From Novosphingobium nitrogenifigens DSM 19370 (GTDB lineage Bacteria > Pseudomonadota > Alphaproteobacteria > Sphingomonadales > Sphingomonadaceae): a stretch of 64,000 nucleotides of DNA. Under the pieces are notes generated by a model, which worked only from the letters and a program-made list of their open reading frames with translations, was not told where the DNA came from and did no database searches. Location of the stretch: the NCBI RefSeq assembly GCF_000192575.1, contig NZ_GL876926.1, positions 186,001 through 250,000 of the forward strand, written 5' to 3'. Of the stretch, positions 55,496-64,000 are shown piece after piece; the stretch's first letter is position 1; every line of letters begins with the position of its first letter. The translations under genes and the position numbers were made by a program.

Positions 55496-55885
55496 GACTG
55501 CACCTCACGCTGCATTCATTCCAGTGCGACCGTAAGGTAAGGTTATAATATTATTTCATAATATTATTCGGAATGTAATTGACTGATTAACACGAGTTTT
55601 AATTGCTGTCAATTTTCATTTCTTTTTCGATTTCAAACACGATATTTGTTTTTATACAAATGGTTATGGGACTATGCGCGGGTTCAGCGCATGCAATCGT
55701 GTTGATCGCTGGTTCGACTGGCTTTCCCGGCAGGAAGGCCGGCACGTGGTCCGCGCTTCCAGGGGGCGCCAGCCTTGCTTCTCGCCGACTGCGTCTGCTG
55801 CGGGAATCGCATTGCCATGCCGCGCGGATCGTCTCCGCGCAGTTTCCCGCAAGGGTCATCAGATGTATTGGCGGCTTAAGGTGGG
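55496..55885. other. AT-rich intergenic island
   Basis: A 390-bp gap. Bases about 55530-55665 are markedly AT-rich and contain two tandem 13-bp units with the palindrome ATAATATTAT (55545-55554 and 55558-55567). A minus-strand TTGACA at 55607-55612 could be the -35 of the methyltransferase promoter. An open frame from 55603 on the plus strand has no family features and is not called. Confidence 0.65.
55545..55567. repeat. Duplicated 10-bp AT palindrome
   Basis: Two copies of ATAATATTAT, each self-complementary, repeat with 13-bp period just upstream of the methyltransferase gene. Confidence 0.85.
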
Positions 55886-57025
55886 TTAGCCAATGAACAT
55901 GCGCCCGTGGCGGACCGGCCGCTGCGGCGCGTTGAAGATGGCACCCGCAGAAAGGCGGCTGCCGCGCACGACCAGCAGGATCAGGTCCCCGGCCTCGATC
56001 CGCACGTCTTCGCCGGGATGCTGGATCGACTGACCGCCTTCGCGGTCGATCTGGACGATGAAGAAAGCGCCGTTCCCGCGCCGCTCCGCCTCGCCGACGG
56101 TAAGGCCGGTCAGGGCGCCGCGTTCACCGGCCGTCACGACTTCGAGATCGAGGCCGAAGTCGTTGAGGTTGCGTTTGACCGCACCGATTTCGAGCGTGTC
56201 GCCCAGAACGCTTTCGGTCGCGGGGAAAAGGATCAATTCGGTAATCCGTTCCGCGCCGATGTGCGTGGGCAGCACGACTTTGTCGGCGCCGGCATGGAAC
56301 AGTTTGCTTTCGGTCGAGGGCGCTTCGCCACGCGCGATGATCTGCACCTTCGGATTGAGATTGCGGGCCGAGAGCGTGATGAAGACATTGGCGGCATCGT
56401 CGGGAAGAACGGTCGCCAGGACGCGCGCCCGCTCGATGCCGGCAGCTTTCAACGTTTCTTCGTGCGTCGCTTCGCCGACCAGAGTGAGGAAGCCTGCCGC
56501 GCGCGCTTCGTCCGCCTTGCCCGGATCGCGTTCGATGATGAGGAAGGGGTGGCGCGCATCGGTCAGCGCCTTGGCGAGCTGCACGCCGATGCGGCCAAAG
56601 CCGCAAACGATGGCATGGGTGTCGAGCCGTTCGATTTCGGTCTGCATACGATCAAGTCCCAGAAGGCGACGGAACTGGAAAAGCGTGAATACCTGCACCA
56701 AGGCACCGGTCAGCACGATCATGCCGGTACATCCGAGCACGATCGTCATGGTGGTCCACACGCGCAGGAAAGTCGTGTCGATCGGCCGGACTTCGCCATA
56801 GCCGACCGAATAGATGGTCAGCAGCACCATGTAGGCCGCGTCGCTGAGCGGCCAGCCGGCAATGACATATCCGATCGTGGAGGCGATGAAAACGATCGTC
56901 ACATAGACGACGGTGCCGGACAGAAGCTTGATCGGCGAGGCAAGAACGCCGCCGGTTCCCTGTGTCGAACCGACATAGGCCGCACTCGGATACTTTGGTT
57001 CCTGCGTTGGTGGTTGGCTTGCCAT
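55886..57025 (-). CDS. Potassium channel with RCK (TrkA-N) domain
   Basis: A 379-residue two-helix K+ channel. TM1 is about VVYVTIVFIASTIGYVIAGW; the pore loop has the selectivity filter YSVGYGE; TM2 follows (TMTIVLGCTGMIVLTG). The cytoplasmic part starts with the Rossmann HAIVCGFGRIGVQLAKAL, the NAD-type RCK-N domain, and ends with a TrkA-C-like domain (DVRIEAGDLILLVVRG). This is MthK-like or Kch-like architecture. Likely regulated by a nucleotide or ion ligand; the ligand is not evident. Confidence 0.9.
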   Translation of the reverse strand: MASQPPTQEPKYPSAAYVGSTQGTGGVLASPIKLLSGTVVYVTIVFIASTIGYVIAGWPLSDAAYMVLLTIYSVGYGEVRPIDTTFLRVWTTMTIVLGCTGMIVLTGALVQVFTLFQFRRLLGLDRMQTEIERLDTHAIVCGFGRIGVQLAKALTDARHPFLIIERDPGKADEARAAGFLTLVGEATHEETLKAAGIERARVLATVLPDDAANVFITLSARNLNPKVQIIARGEAPSTESKLFHAGADKVVLPTHIGAERITELILFPATESVLGDTLEIGAVKRNLNDFGLDLEVVTAGERGALTGLTVGEAERRGNGAFFIVQIDREGGQSIQHPGEDVRIEAGDLILLVVRGSRLSAGAIFNAPQRPVRHGRMFIG

Positions 57026-57160
57026 GAAATCCCCGTCCGACGCCGGGTGTGGCGCAGGGCCTGTCGCTTGTCCAGCGTCGAGGCGTCATTCTCCCCTCAG
57101 GGCGATTTCGCAGGCGATTTTAACCGTATGGGGAGAGGCATGACCGCCGTGGGCCCCAAG

Positions 57161-57198
57161 AAAAAAGGGGCGTCACCAGTCCGGTTCCGCCCCTTTTC
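57161..57198 (-). terminator. Terminator of infC
   Basis: A 10-bp stem (57163-57172 with 57188-57197) with a small inner pairing and, on the minus strand, a TTTTTT tract (57161-57166), 30 bp after the infC stop. Confidence 0.92.
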
Positions 57199-57227
57199 GA
57201 TCGGTCTGGCCCAAGGGCCGAAAGTGC

Positions 57228-57770
57228 TTACTTGGGGGAGAGCACCATCAGCATCTGGCGGCCTTCCATGCGTGGGAACGCTTCGACCTTCGCGATTTCC
57301 GCGACATCGTCCTGCACGCGGCGCAGGAGGTTCATCCCCAACTGCTGGTGCGAGAGTTCGCGACCACGGAAGCGCAGGGTGACTTTCACCTTGTCGCCTT
57401 CTTCAATGAAGCGGTGCACGTTGCGCAGCTTCACGTCATAGTCGTGGTCGTCGATGTTCGGACGCATCTTGATCTCCTTGATCTCCTGCGTCCGTTGGGT
57501 CTTGCGTGCGGCATTGGCCTTTTTCTGCGCCTCGTATCGGTACTTGCCGACGTCGAGGAACTTGCACACCGGCGGATCGGCATTGGGCGATACCTCGACG
57601 AGGTCGAGTCCGACCTCTGCGGCCTGCTCGATCGCTTCGCGAGTATACATGATGCCGAGGTTTTCGCCTTCCTCATCGATCACACGCACCTTGGGCGTGT
57701 TGATCATGTGGTTGTAGCGAGGCCCGCTCTTGACTGGGGGCGCCATCATGCGCCGGGGTGGGGGAGCTAT
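57228..57770 (-). CDS. infC: Translation initiation factor IF-3
   Basis: About 180 residues: the N-domain with [37 protein letters not shown] and KYRYEAQKK, then the C-domain with [19 protein letters not shown] and [15 protein letters not shown]-3 keeps ribosomal subunits apart and checks start codons. No ATG has a ribosome site: AGGAGA is followed at 8 nt by ATA (minus-strand 57770), in frame, giving (M)[15 protein letters not shown]. infC genes often use rare start codons for self-control. If ATG is required, 57749 is the alternative. rpmI and rplT are not adjacent downstream. Confidence 0.88.
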   Translation of the reverse strand: MAPPPRRMMAPPVKSGPRYNHMINTPKVRVIDEEGENLGIMYTREAIEQAAEVGLDLVEVSPNADPPVCKFLDVGKYRYEAQKKANAARKTQRTQEIKEIKMRPNIDDHDYDVKLRNVHRFIEEGDKVKVTLRFRGRELSHQQLGMNLLRRVQDDVAEIAKVEAFPRMEGRQMLMVLSPK

Positions 57771-57929
57771 TTTCAGGTCTCCTGTTGTGGAACTTATAGG
57801 CGGCAAATTGATCGCACGCTCATATCATATCGCGGCGACAGTTAAAGGGCCAAGAGAAACTCGGTGCAATTGGATGCTCCGATCGCACGGCGGGGTGAAA
57901 ATATCCCGAATTTTTCGGCTCGTACCTGC

Positions 57930-58649
57930 TCAGGCGGTCTCTTTCCAAACGGGAAAACGGGCTACGCGCGTGCCTGCCGGGACCAGTGCGTCGATGCTGC
58001 GGGCGGGGTGCATGGCGGCAAGGATCGCCGGATCGGCCGCGTCGAGTCCCCCGGTCAAGGTCCCGAAAGCCGGGAGAATCAAGCGGGTATCGCTGGCAAC
58101 GACGCAAGGGCGCCGGATCGCACGACCTCTTTGCACGATGCGCAGGCGGGGATGGAAGTGCCCCGAGAGTTCTCCCCGAGTCTCTCCCGCACGCGCTTCG
58201 TGGCGCAGGACCATGCCCGCAAGGTCGAGTTCCTCGACATGGGTGCCCGGGATCGTCGGGGCAGCCGGATCGTGCACACCCTTTTCATCGTGATTCCCGG
58301 TTATCCACACCCAGTCGGTCGCCCGAGTGAGCGTGGCGAGCATCCCGGCGGTATGTGGGTCGAGTCGCGCAGGCCCCGCCGCATCGTGGAAATTGTCCCC
58401 GAGGCAAAAGACCCGCCGCGCTCCCGTCAAGCGGAGGGCATGGGCCAGCCGTTCCAGCGTTTCCCGGCTGTCATAGGGGGGAAGCATCTGTCCATGGCGG
58501 GCAAAGTGGCTCGCCTTTTCGAGATGGAGGTCGGCGACCAGGAGGGCCTGTTCTTCTGTCCAATAGACGGCACGCGCAGTTTCGTTCCCGGTGCCGAGGG
58601 CCAATTCGTGCCCGCGAAAGGAAAATGATGCGAACGGAACGGGAACCAT
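57930..58649 (-). CDS. pdeM: Metallophosphoesterase, PdeM-like
   Basis: A 239-residue calcineurin-type phosphoesterase of the ligase-associated family. Metal-binding signatures: LVADLHLEKASHFARHG, CLGDNFHD, ITGNHDE and SGHFHPR. Such proteins usually sit beside a DNA ligase and an Lhr-like helicase in DNA-repair clusters, but here neither is adjacent, so the gene is an orphan copy. The ATG at 58649 starts MVPVPFASFSF, matching the family N-terminus; 58700 is an alternative. Divergent from hemF. Confidence 0.85.
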   Translation of the reverse strand: MVPVPFASFSFRGHELALGTGNETARAVYWTEEQALLVADLHLEKASHFARHGQMLPPYDSRETLERLAHALRLTGARRVFCLGDNFHDAAGPARLDPHTAGMLATLTRATDWVWITGNHDEKGVHDPAAPTIPGTHVEELDLAGMVLRHEARAGETRGELSGHFHPRLRIVQRGRAIRRPCVVASDTRLILPAFGTLTGGLDAADPAILAAMHPARSIDALVPAGTRVARFPVWKETA

Positions 58650-58710
58650 CGCTTGCCCTTGCCGCAGGGCGCCAAGCTTGGCAAGGCCGGGCCGAAACAT
58701 CGAGGACAGG

Positions 58711-59592
58711 ATGACCGAGACGATCCCTCAAGCTGACTGGACCGACGCGACCGCGCGTGCGCGGGTCTGGTTCGAATCCCTGCGCGATCGCATCTGCGCC
58801 GCATTCGAAGCGATCGAACGCGAAGCAGGCAGCGATGCGTGCTTTACCTATACGCCGTGGAATCGCGAGCATGCCGGGGAACCCGTCGAAAACGGCGGCG
58901 GCGGGGTACAGGGCCTGATGAAAGGCAAGGTCTTCGAGAAAGTCGGAGTCAATGTCTCGACCGTCGGCGGGGTGTTCAGCCCCGAATTCGCCCGGACCAT
59001 CAATGGAGCGGATCCGGAAAACCCGACCTTTACCGCCACCGGCATCAGCCTGGTCGCGCACATGGCCAATCCGCATGTCCCGGCCGTGCATATGAACACC
59101 CGGTTCCTGACCACGCGCAAGGCGTGGTTCGGCGGCGGCGGCGATCTCAATCCGCCGATCCCCTATGACGAGGATACCGCCGAGTTCCATGCCGCGTTCA
59201 AGGCTGCCTGCGACGCGCATGACGAGGGCTATTATCCCCGGTTCAAGGCGTGGGCCGACGACTATTTCTATATTCCCCATCGCCGTGTCCACCGCGGGGT
59301 CGGGGGGATTTTCTACGATCATCTCGAATGCCCGGACATGGACGGGTTCGAAGCCAACTTCGCCTTTACCCGCGATGTCGGTGAAGCCTTTCTCGACGTG
59401 TTCCCCCGTCTGGTCCGTCGCCGCATGGGGATGCCGTTCACCGAAGCGGAAAAGCACCAGCAACTCGTCTGGCGCGGGCGTTATGCCGAATTCAATCTGG
59501 TCTACGATCGCGGCACGCTGTTCGGGCTCAAGACCGGCGGCAATATCGACGCGATCCTGATGAGCCTGCCGCCCGAAGCGATCTGGGCCTGA
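58711..59592 (+). CDS. hemF: Oxygen-dependent coproporphyrinogen III oxidase
   Basis: A 293-residue cytosolic enzyme that uses O2 to convert coproporphyrinogen III to protoporphyrinogen IX. Blocks: WNREHAGEPVENGGGGVQ, GVNVSTVGGVFSPEFA, HMNTRF, WFGGGGDLNPPIPYDED and EFNLVYDRGTLFGLKTGGN, all classical for HemF. The ATG at 58711 has a purine-rich CGAGGACAGG directly before it. The aerobic counterpart of hemN at 48181. Followed 11 bp later by a GNAT gene. Confidence 0.97.
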   Translation: MTETIPQADWTDATARARVWFESLRDRICAAFEAIEREAGSDACFTYTPWNREHAGEPVENGGGGVQGLMKGKVFEKVGVNVSTVGGVFSPEFARTINGADPENPTFTATGISLVAHMANPHVPAVHMNTRFLTTRKAWFGGGGDLNPPIPYDEDTAEFHAAFKAACDAHDEGYYPRFKAWADDYFYIPHRRVHRGVGGIFYDHLECPDMDGFEANFAFTRDVGEAFLDVFPRLVRRRMGMPFTEAEKHQQLVWRGRYAEFNLVYDRGTLFGLKTGGNIDAILMSLPPEAIWA

Positions 59593-59603
59593 AAGGGAGC
59601 GAT

Positions 59604-60242
59604 ATGGCGATTTCCCATGATCCGGCCAACGCGTCTCTGGCGCACGGTTTCCATGCGGTCGCGCCCGGCGATCTGGCTGCGGTCGTCACCGCGCTCGAAA
59701 TGCGTGAGCCGCCCGAATATGTGCGGCGGTTACAACCCGAGCCCGACGTGCCTTTGCAGATGGTGCGTTGGACCGACTGTGAAGCCGAACGCTATCGCTT
59801 GCTCTATCGCCGCATCGGTGCGCCGTGGCTGTGGTGGTCGCGCCTCGCGCTCGAGGATGCGGCGCTTGAGGCGATCATTCACGATCCGGCTGTCGAGCTT
59901 TATGCGGTGATCGACCGCGCGCGTGTCGAAATCGGCATGCTCGAACTCGATTTCCGTACCGAAGGTGCCTGTGAAATCGCCTTTTTCGGGTTCGTCCCCA
60001 AGGCGACAGGCAACGGCTTTGGCAAATGGTTGATGCGGCGGGCATTGCAGCGGGCATGGCGGGACGGGATCGAGCGGGTCTGGGTCCATACCTGCACGCT
60101 CGACGATCCGCGCGCAGTGGCCTTTTACCGCGCGCAAGGCTTCGAGCCCAAGGCGCGCTTTGTCGAAGTGTTCCGCGATCCGCGTGCCGCCGGCCTGTTG
60201 CCCGCGGACATGGGGGCGCTTCACCCGTTGATCGTGGACTGA
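59604..60242 (+). CDS. GNAT family N-acetyltransferase next to hemF
   Basis: A 212-residue acetyltransferase. The acetyl-CoA motif region is GFVPKATGNGFGKWLMRRAL, followed by VWVHTCTLDDPRAVAFYRAQGF, the GNAT motif B pattern. The N-terminal third has RIGAPWLWWSRL. The gene follows hemF by 11 bp and is probably co-transcribed. Its 3' end overlaps the convergent GT87 gene by 22 bp. Target unknown. Confidence 0.85.
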   Translation: MAISHDPANASLAHGFHAVAPGDLAAVVTALEMREPPEYVRRLQPEPDVPLQMVRWTDCEAERYRLLYRRIGAPWLWWSRLALEDAALEAIIHDPAVELYAVIDRARVEIGMLELDFRTEGACEIAFFGFVPKATGNGFGKWLMRRALQRAWRDGIERVWVHTCTLDDPRAVAFYRAQGFEPKARFVEVFRDPRAAGLLPADMGALHPLIVD

Positions 60243-61477
60243 TCCGACGGGCCTCCCAGACGGGAGGCGACTACCGCGACAAGTGCGGCGCCTGCCACGG
60301 GCATCAGGTTGAGATGCAGGGGCAGGGCCGCCGCGCGCGTCGCCAATGGAGCGAACCACAAGAGGACCAGCGCGATCTTTTCGAACGGGCGCCAACCACG
60401 CATCCGGGCATCGGTGAGCACCCATGCGACCGGCTGGATCAGGAACGGAAAGTCGTAACTGAACAGATAGGGTGAGGCGATTGCCGTCGTTGCCAGCATG
60501 AGGGCGCCGGTCCCGGCATCGGCCCCACGGCGCCGGGTCACGCGCCAGAGCAGCCCGGCGCAGGCCAGCGTGATCGCGGCCTGCCCGACCATCGGGACAA
60601 GGCCCGGTCCGGCCAGAACGCGCAGCGCAGCATAGGGTGTTGCCATGCGCAGGAAGAACTCCCCGCCCGTCTGGGCCATCAGCACTTCGCTGACCCGGAA
60701 GCTGTCGGGCCATGCCGCCCATGTTCCCGGGCCGAAGACCGCGAGAGAAAGGCCGCAGAGCATCAGGGCGGAAGCTGCTCCGGCTCCCAGTGCGCGCCAC
60801 CGCCGTCCGGCCAAGAGCCAGAGCGGAACCAGCAGGGCAAGGTGCGGCTTGATGACAAGAGCGCCGAACAGAGCCCCGGCCAGCATTTCGGATCGGGCGA
60901 GGGCGAGCACACCGCCCACCAGCAGGGCGCCGGTGACAAAACCGTTCTGCGCATGGCTTGCGGCGAGATAGGCGCCGGGGAAAGCGAGGACGACCAGCGG
61001 GTCTTTGGGCAGGAGCTGCCGGCAGACGAGAAACCACACGACCCAACCCGCGGCAGCCCATGCGAGCCATGCCGACGGATAGGACAAAAAGCCGAGCGGC
61101 GCGGTCAGGAAAAGGTAAGGCGGCGGATTGACATAGGCGACCATCTGTCCGGTGTGGCTTGCCATCTGGGCTGCATGTTCGGCGACAAGGTCATAGGCAC
61201 GCCACGGCGTCCCCCGCAGCACCAGTCGCCCCGCGCCCCAGAAGGCGAGAAAGTCGCTGCCCACGCGGCCGGTCGCTTCGCCGAAGACGCGGGCCAGCAT
61301 GGGAAGGTAAGCCAGGAGGACGAAGACCGCGAAGACCCGCGAACGGGGGCGGTCGGGCCATGCATTGGCTCGCAGTGCCGCGATCAGGCCTGTGGTGGGC
61401 GAGGAGGACGCGGTTTTGTCCCCATCGCCGAGGTCGTCCGCCCGATGGCGTGCCATGCCTGTTGTCCGCCCGAACAT
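60221..61477 (-). CDS. GT87 (DUF2029) family membrane glycosyltransferase
   Basis: A 418-residue polytopic protein with about ten helices. The extracytoplasmic loop after TM1 contains SDFLAFWGAGRLVLRG and AYVNPPPYLFLTAPLGFL, the D/NPPP-type signature of the DUF2029/GT87 family of polyprenyl-phosphate-mannose type transferases, and VIKPHLALLVPLWLL follows. The usual role is adding sugars from a lipid-linked donor to envelope glycans. The start could be 61477 or the ATG at 61456. Convergent overlap with the GNAT gene. Confidence 0.83.
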   Translation of the reverse strand: MFGRTTGMARHRADDLGDGDKTASSSPTTGLIAALRANAWPDRPRSRVFAVFVLLAYLPMLARVFGEATGRVGSDFLAFWGAGRLVLRGTPWRAYDLVAEHAAQMASHTGQMVAYVNPPPYLFLTAPLGFLSYPSAWLAWAAAGWVVWFLVCRQLLPKDPLVVLAFPGAYLAASHAQNGFVTGALLVGGVLALARSEMLAGALFGALVIKPHLALLVPLWLLAGRRWRALGAGAASALMLCGLSLAVFGPGTWAAWPDSFRVSEVLMAQTGGEFFLRMATPYAALRVLAGPGLVPMVGQAAITLACAGLLWRVTRRRGADAGTGALMLATTAIASPYLFSYDFPFLIQPVAWVLTDARMRGWRPFEKIALVLLWFAPLATRAAALPLHLNLMPVAGAALVAVVASRLGGPSDQSTING

Positions 61478-61573
61478 GACCGAGGGTTAACCATGAAATA
61501 ATGAAGGAAAGGTATTCGCCGGGCGCCTTTTCCCTTGCTCTCGGCAAGGCGCTCGGCCCATCTTGGGGCCATC

Positions 61574-63667
61574 ATGCTGCGCCAGTACGAACTTGTCGAA
61601 CGTGTTCTCTCTTATGCCCCCGATGCGGATGAGGCGATGCTCAACCGCGCCTATGTCTATACCGTGCAGAAACACGGGACGCAGAAACGGGCGAGCGGCG
61701 ACCCCTATTTTTCCCATCCGGTAGAAGTCGCCGGGTTGATGACCGAGCTCAAGCTCGATCAGGAAACCATCATGACCGCGCTGCTCCACGACACGGTCGA
61801 GGACACGCTGGCAACGACCGAGGAAATCGAACGCCTGTTCGGCGCCAATGTCGCCCGGCTGGTCGACGGGGTAACCAAGCTTTCCAAGATCGAGACGATG
61901 ACGGAAAGCGAGCGCGCGGCGGAAAACCTGCGCAAGTTCCTGCTGGCGATGAGCGAGGACTTGCGCGTCCTCCTGGTCAAGCTCGCGGACCGGTTGCACA
62001 ACATGCGGACGCTGCATTTCATCCGCAGCGAGGACAAGCGTCGGCGCATCGCGCGCGAGACGATGGAAATCTATGCCCCGCTCGCCCAGCGGGTCGGCAT
62101 GTACGAATACATGCGCGAGATGCAGATGCTCTCGTTCCAGCAACTCGAGCCGGAAGCCTATGCGACGATCACCGGACGGCTCGAAGCGATCCGGACCGAG
62201 GGCGAGGGCGAAGTCGATACCATCGCGCTGGCGTTCAAGCAGGCGCTTGCCGGAGCAGGCCTGAGCATCGAAGTCGCAGGCCGCGAAAAGCACCCCTATT
62301 CGATCTGGAAGAAGATGGCCGAGCGGCATGTCTCGTTCGAACAGATCACCGATATCATGGCGTTCCGCGTGCTGACCGATACGGTCGAGGACTGCTATGC
62401 GGCGCTGGGTGTCCTGCACCAGACCTGGCAGATGATCCCCGGGCGGTTCAAGGACTATATCTCCACGCCGAAGATGAACGGCTATCGCAGCCTGCATACT
62501 TCATTGATCTATTCCAATGCGATGCGCGTCGAAGTTCAGATCAAGACACGGGAAATGCACCAAACCAACGAATACGGTCTGGCTGCGCATTGGGCCTACA
62601 AGCAGGGGGGCACGCAACCCGACGCGCAAGTCGGCTGGCTGCGCGACCTTATCGAAATTCTCGACGCCAGCAGCGATGCCGAAGAACTGCTCGAAAACAC
62701 GAAGATGGCGATGTACCAGGATCGCATCTTCGCTTTCACACCCAAGGGTTCGCTGTTTCAGCTGCCCAAGGGGGCGACGCCGATCGACTTTGCCTTTGCC
62801 GTTCATACTGATCTGGGGGCGGCGGCCGTCGGGGCGAAGATCAACGGGCGTCACGTTCCCTTGCGCACGCCGCTCGTCAATGGCGACGTGGTCGAAATCA
62901 TCAAGAGCCGGACGTCCGAGCCGCAGCTTTCGTGGTTGTCCTTTGCCGTGACGGGCAAGGCACGCGCAGCGATCCGTCGCGCCGTGCGCCAAAAGGAACG
63001 CGCCGAGATCGCCGCAATCGGGCGCAAGCTCTATGACGAGATCGTTGAGCGCCTGCCTTCGAACATCGGCAAAAAGGCTCTGGCCGAAGCGGTCAAGCGG
63101 TTGAAGCTGGGCAGCGAGGAAGACCTCATGGTCGCCATCGGACAAGCACGGCTCGATGATCGGCAGGTCATGGAGGCACTCATGCCGGGCAGTGCCGCGC
63201 ACATGCCCGAAGCCGAGGATTGGCCCAAGCAGAAGCGCGCGATCGCGGTGCGCGGGTTGACGCCGGGCATGGCGTTCAAGCTGGCCGAATGCTGCCACCC
63301 GGTTCCGGGCGACCGCATCGTCGGTCTGCGTCGCCCCGGCATGGGGGTGGAGGTTCACTCGATCGATTGTCTCGAACTGGCGAACGGCGTCGACGCGGAC
63401 TGGATCGACCTGTCATGGGATGCGCGCACGGACGGCGCGATCGGTCGCCTGCGTGCCGAGCTTTACAACCGCCCCGGCACTCTGGCGGAAATGGCGGGGA
63501 TCTTTGCCAAGAACCACGCCAATGTCGTCAATCTGGAAATGACGCAGCGCGAAAATCCGTTCCACACCTATGTCATCGACCTGGAAGTGCGCGACCTTGC
63601 CCACCTGACCCGCATCATCAGCGCATTGCGGGCCAGTGACGCGATCGCGCAGGCCGATCGGATATGA
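61574..63667 (+). CDS. Bifunctional (p)ppGpp synthetase/hydrolase, Rel/Spo homologue
   Basis: A 697-residue long Rsh protein. The hydrolase (HD) domain has FSHPVEVAG and MTALLHDTVEDT plus LVKLADRLHNMRTLHF; the synthetase domain has DIMAFRVLTDTVEDCY and TPKMNGYRSLHTSL; then TGS (RIFAFTPKGSLFQLP) and C-terminal ACT (GTLAEMAGIFAKNHANVV) domains. Intact HD motifs mean it can both make and destroy the alarmone, as usual for the single alphaproteobacterial Rsh. The ATG at 61574 is chosen over an upstream reading. Confidence 0.95.
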   Translation: MLRQYELVERVLSYAPDADEAMLNRAYVYTVQKHGTQKRASGDPYFSHPVEVAGLMTELKLDQETIMTALLHDTVEDTLATTEEIERLFGANVARLVDGVTKLSKIETMTESERAAENLRKFLLAMSEDLRVLLVKLADRLHNMRTLHFIRSEDKRRRIARETMEIYAPLAQRVGMYEYMREMQMLSFQQLEPEAYATITGRLEAIRTEGEGEVDTIALAFKQALAGAGLSIEVAGREKHPYSIWKKMAERHVSFEQITDIMAFRVLTDTVEDCYAALGVLHQTWQMIPGRFKDYISTPKMNGYRSLHTSLIYSNAMRVEVQIKTREMHQTNEYGLAAHWAYKQGGTQPDAQVGWLRDLIEILDASSDAEELLENTKMAMYQDRIFAFTPKGSLFQLPKGATPIDFAFAVHTDLGAAAVGAKINGRHVPLRTPLVNGDVVEIIKSRTSEPQLSWLSFAVTGKARAAIRRAVRQKERAEIAAIGRKLYDEIVERLPSNIGKKALAEAVKRLKLGSEEDLMVAIGQARLDDRQVMEALMPGSAAHMPEAEDWPKQKRAIAVRGLTPGMAFKLAECCHPVPGDRIVGLRRPGMGVEVHSIDCLELANGVDADWIDLSWDARTDGAIGRLRAELYNRPGTLAEMAGIFAKNHANVVNLEMTQRENPFHTYVIDLEVRDLAHLTRIISALRASDAIAQADRI

Positions 63668-63690
63668 TCCCTGCCTGAAAAGTGTCTGGC

Positions 63691-64000
63691 CTAAAACCCG
63701 AGGGTAACGTCAACCATGTCGCCCTCGGACAGGGCTTCGGCCTTGCGGATCTTGGCGCTCACCGGAATGGCCCAGCCGGTGTCGCGCAAGGGGAAGGCGG
63801 ACGTATCCCATTGGCTTTCGCCGATTTGGATGCGCACCTTGATCGCGCCGAAGCCCCGTCTGCGCCCCAGTTCCAGCCGTTGCATCAATGCATGGGCGGA
63901 CAGCGCTTCATCGACGGGGGAGGGCACAGTGATGAAGTGCCAGCTCCCCTGGCTTTCATTCTGCCAGCGCCAGAGCGGCGTGGTGAAATGGTGGACTTCT
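63691..64000 (-). CDS. DUF1905 domain protein (N-terminus outside window)
   Basis: Reading the minus strand from the right edge to the TAG at 63691 gives a continuous frame of 102 codons without a start, including PLWRWQNESQGSWHFIT, LGRRRGFGAIKVRIQIG and TSAFPLRDTGWAIPVSAKI, the DUF1905 beta-barrel pattern. The function of this small family is unknown. The apparent later start (GTG at 63927) is internal to the domain. Convergent with the rel/spoT homologue, 23 bp apart. Confidence 0.82.
   Translation of the reverse strand, partial: EVHHFTTPLWRWQNESQGSWHFITVPSPVDEALSAHALMQRLELGRRRGFGAIKVRIQIGESQWDTSAFPLRDTGWAIPVSAKIRKAEALSEGDMVDVTLGF

Noticed and set aside
55603-55896. 97-codon plus-strand open frame in the AT-rich gap
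   Set aside because: It begins with a hydrophobic stretch but then continues in GC-rich sequence that overlaps the end of the K+ channel gene; no ribosome site or family feature.

Overview
The window is a GC-rich, gene-dense stretch of an alphaproteobacterial chromosome, most likely from a member of the Sphingomonadales (Novosphingobium/Sphingomonas relatives). The inference rests on the split F0 operon with paired b' and b subunits, the cbb3 oxidase operon ccoNOQP-ccoGHIS, an Fnr with the alphaproteobacterial C-x2-C-x7-C cluster motif, a single fused CysNC, one bifunctional Rel/Spo protein, a TonB-dependent receptor and the N-terminus of IF-3. I see no rRNA, tRNA, insertion sequence, prophage or CRISPR array. 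About 57 protein genes are supported, two of them cut by the window edges (purB on the left, a DUF1905 gene on the right).

Layout. 0-11 kb: purB (partial), a TonB-dependent receptor, radC, the envelope lipid-transport operon ydbH-ynbE-ydbL, then the F0 operon atpI-B-E-F'-F. 11-22 kb: a minus-strand gloB-lacI-GNAT group, rpsA, a second GNAT gene with an Fnr-like site, a divergent Mpl-like ligase and LD-carboxypeptidase pair (peptidoglycan recycling), fabD-fabG, a secreted hypothetical protein, dnaN. 22-33 kb: signalling and metabolism: a globin-coupled chemotaxis-type sensor, ferredoxin-NADP reductase, a PhaZ-like hydrolase, a PAS-GGDEF-EAL-PilZ protein, lepA, an MFS transporter, a truncated haemoglobin. 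33-37.5 kb: sulfate activation cysD-cysNC-cysQ plus a flavin reductase. 37.5-49.5 kb: the low-oxygen module: fnr, ompW, ccoNOQP, ccoGHIS, hemN. 49.5-64 kb: eda, a divergent PEP-carboxylase-like gene, sthA, a small AT-rich island with a methyltransferase, a K+ channel, infC, pdeM, hemF-GNAT, a GT87 membrane protein, the rel/spoT homologue and a partial DUF1905 gene.

How it fits together. The strongest theme is oxygen. Perfect Fnr-type dyads (TTGAC-N4-GTCAA) lie upstream of fnr itself and of ccoN, and weaker versions precede ompW, hemN and a lone acetyltransferase gene. With the high-affinity oxidase, its copper/haem assembly factors, oxygen-independent HemN, oxygen-dependent HemF, a globin-coupled sensor and a group III truncated globin, this is a compact micro-oxic adaptation locus. 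The most unusual observations are: a five-copy 20-bp tandem array between radC and ydbH that places ATGs in rotating frames on both strands; a PEP-carboxylase homologue whose metal ligands look retained while phosphate-binding arginines and the C-terminal motif look lost; a predicted AUA start on infC; a perfect 15-bp intercistronic hairpin between ccoP and ccoG; and a DnaA-box plus 10-bp palindrome in front of dnaN. Family assignments are by reading the protein sequences and were not checked against any database.
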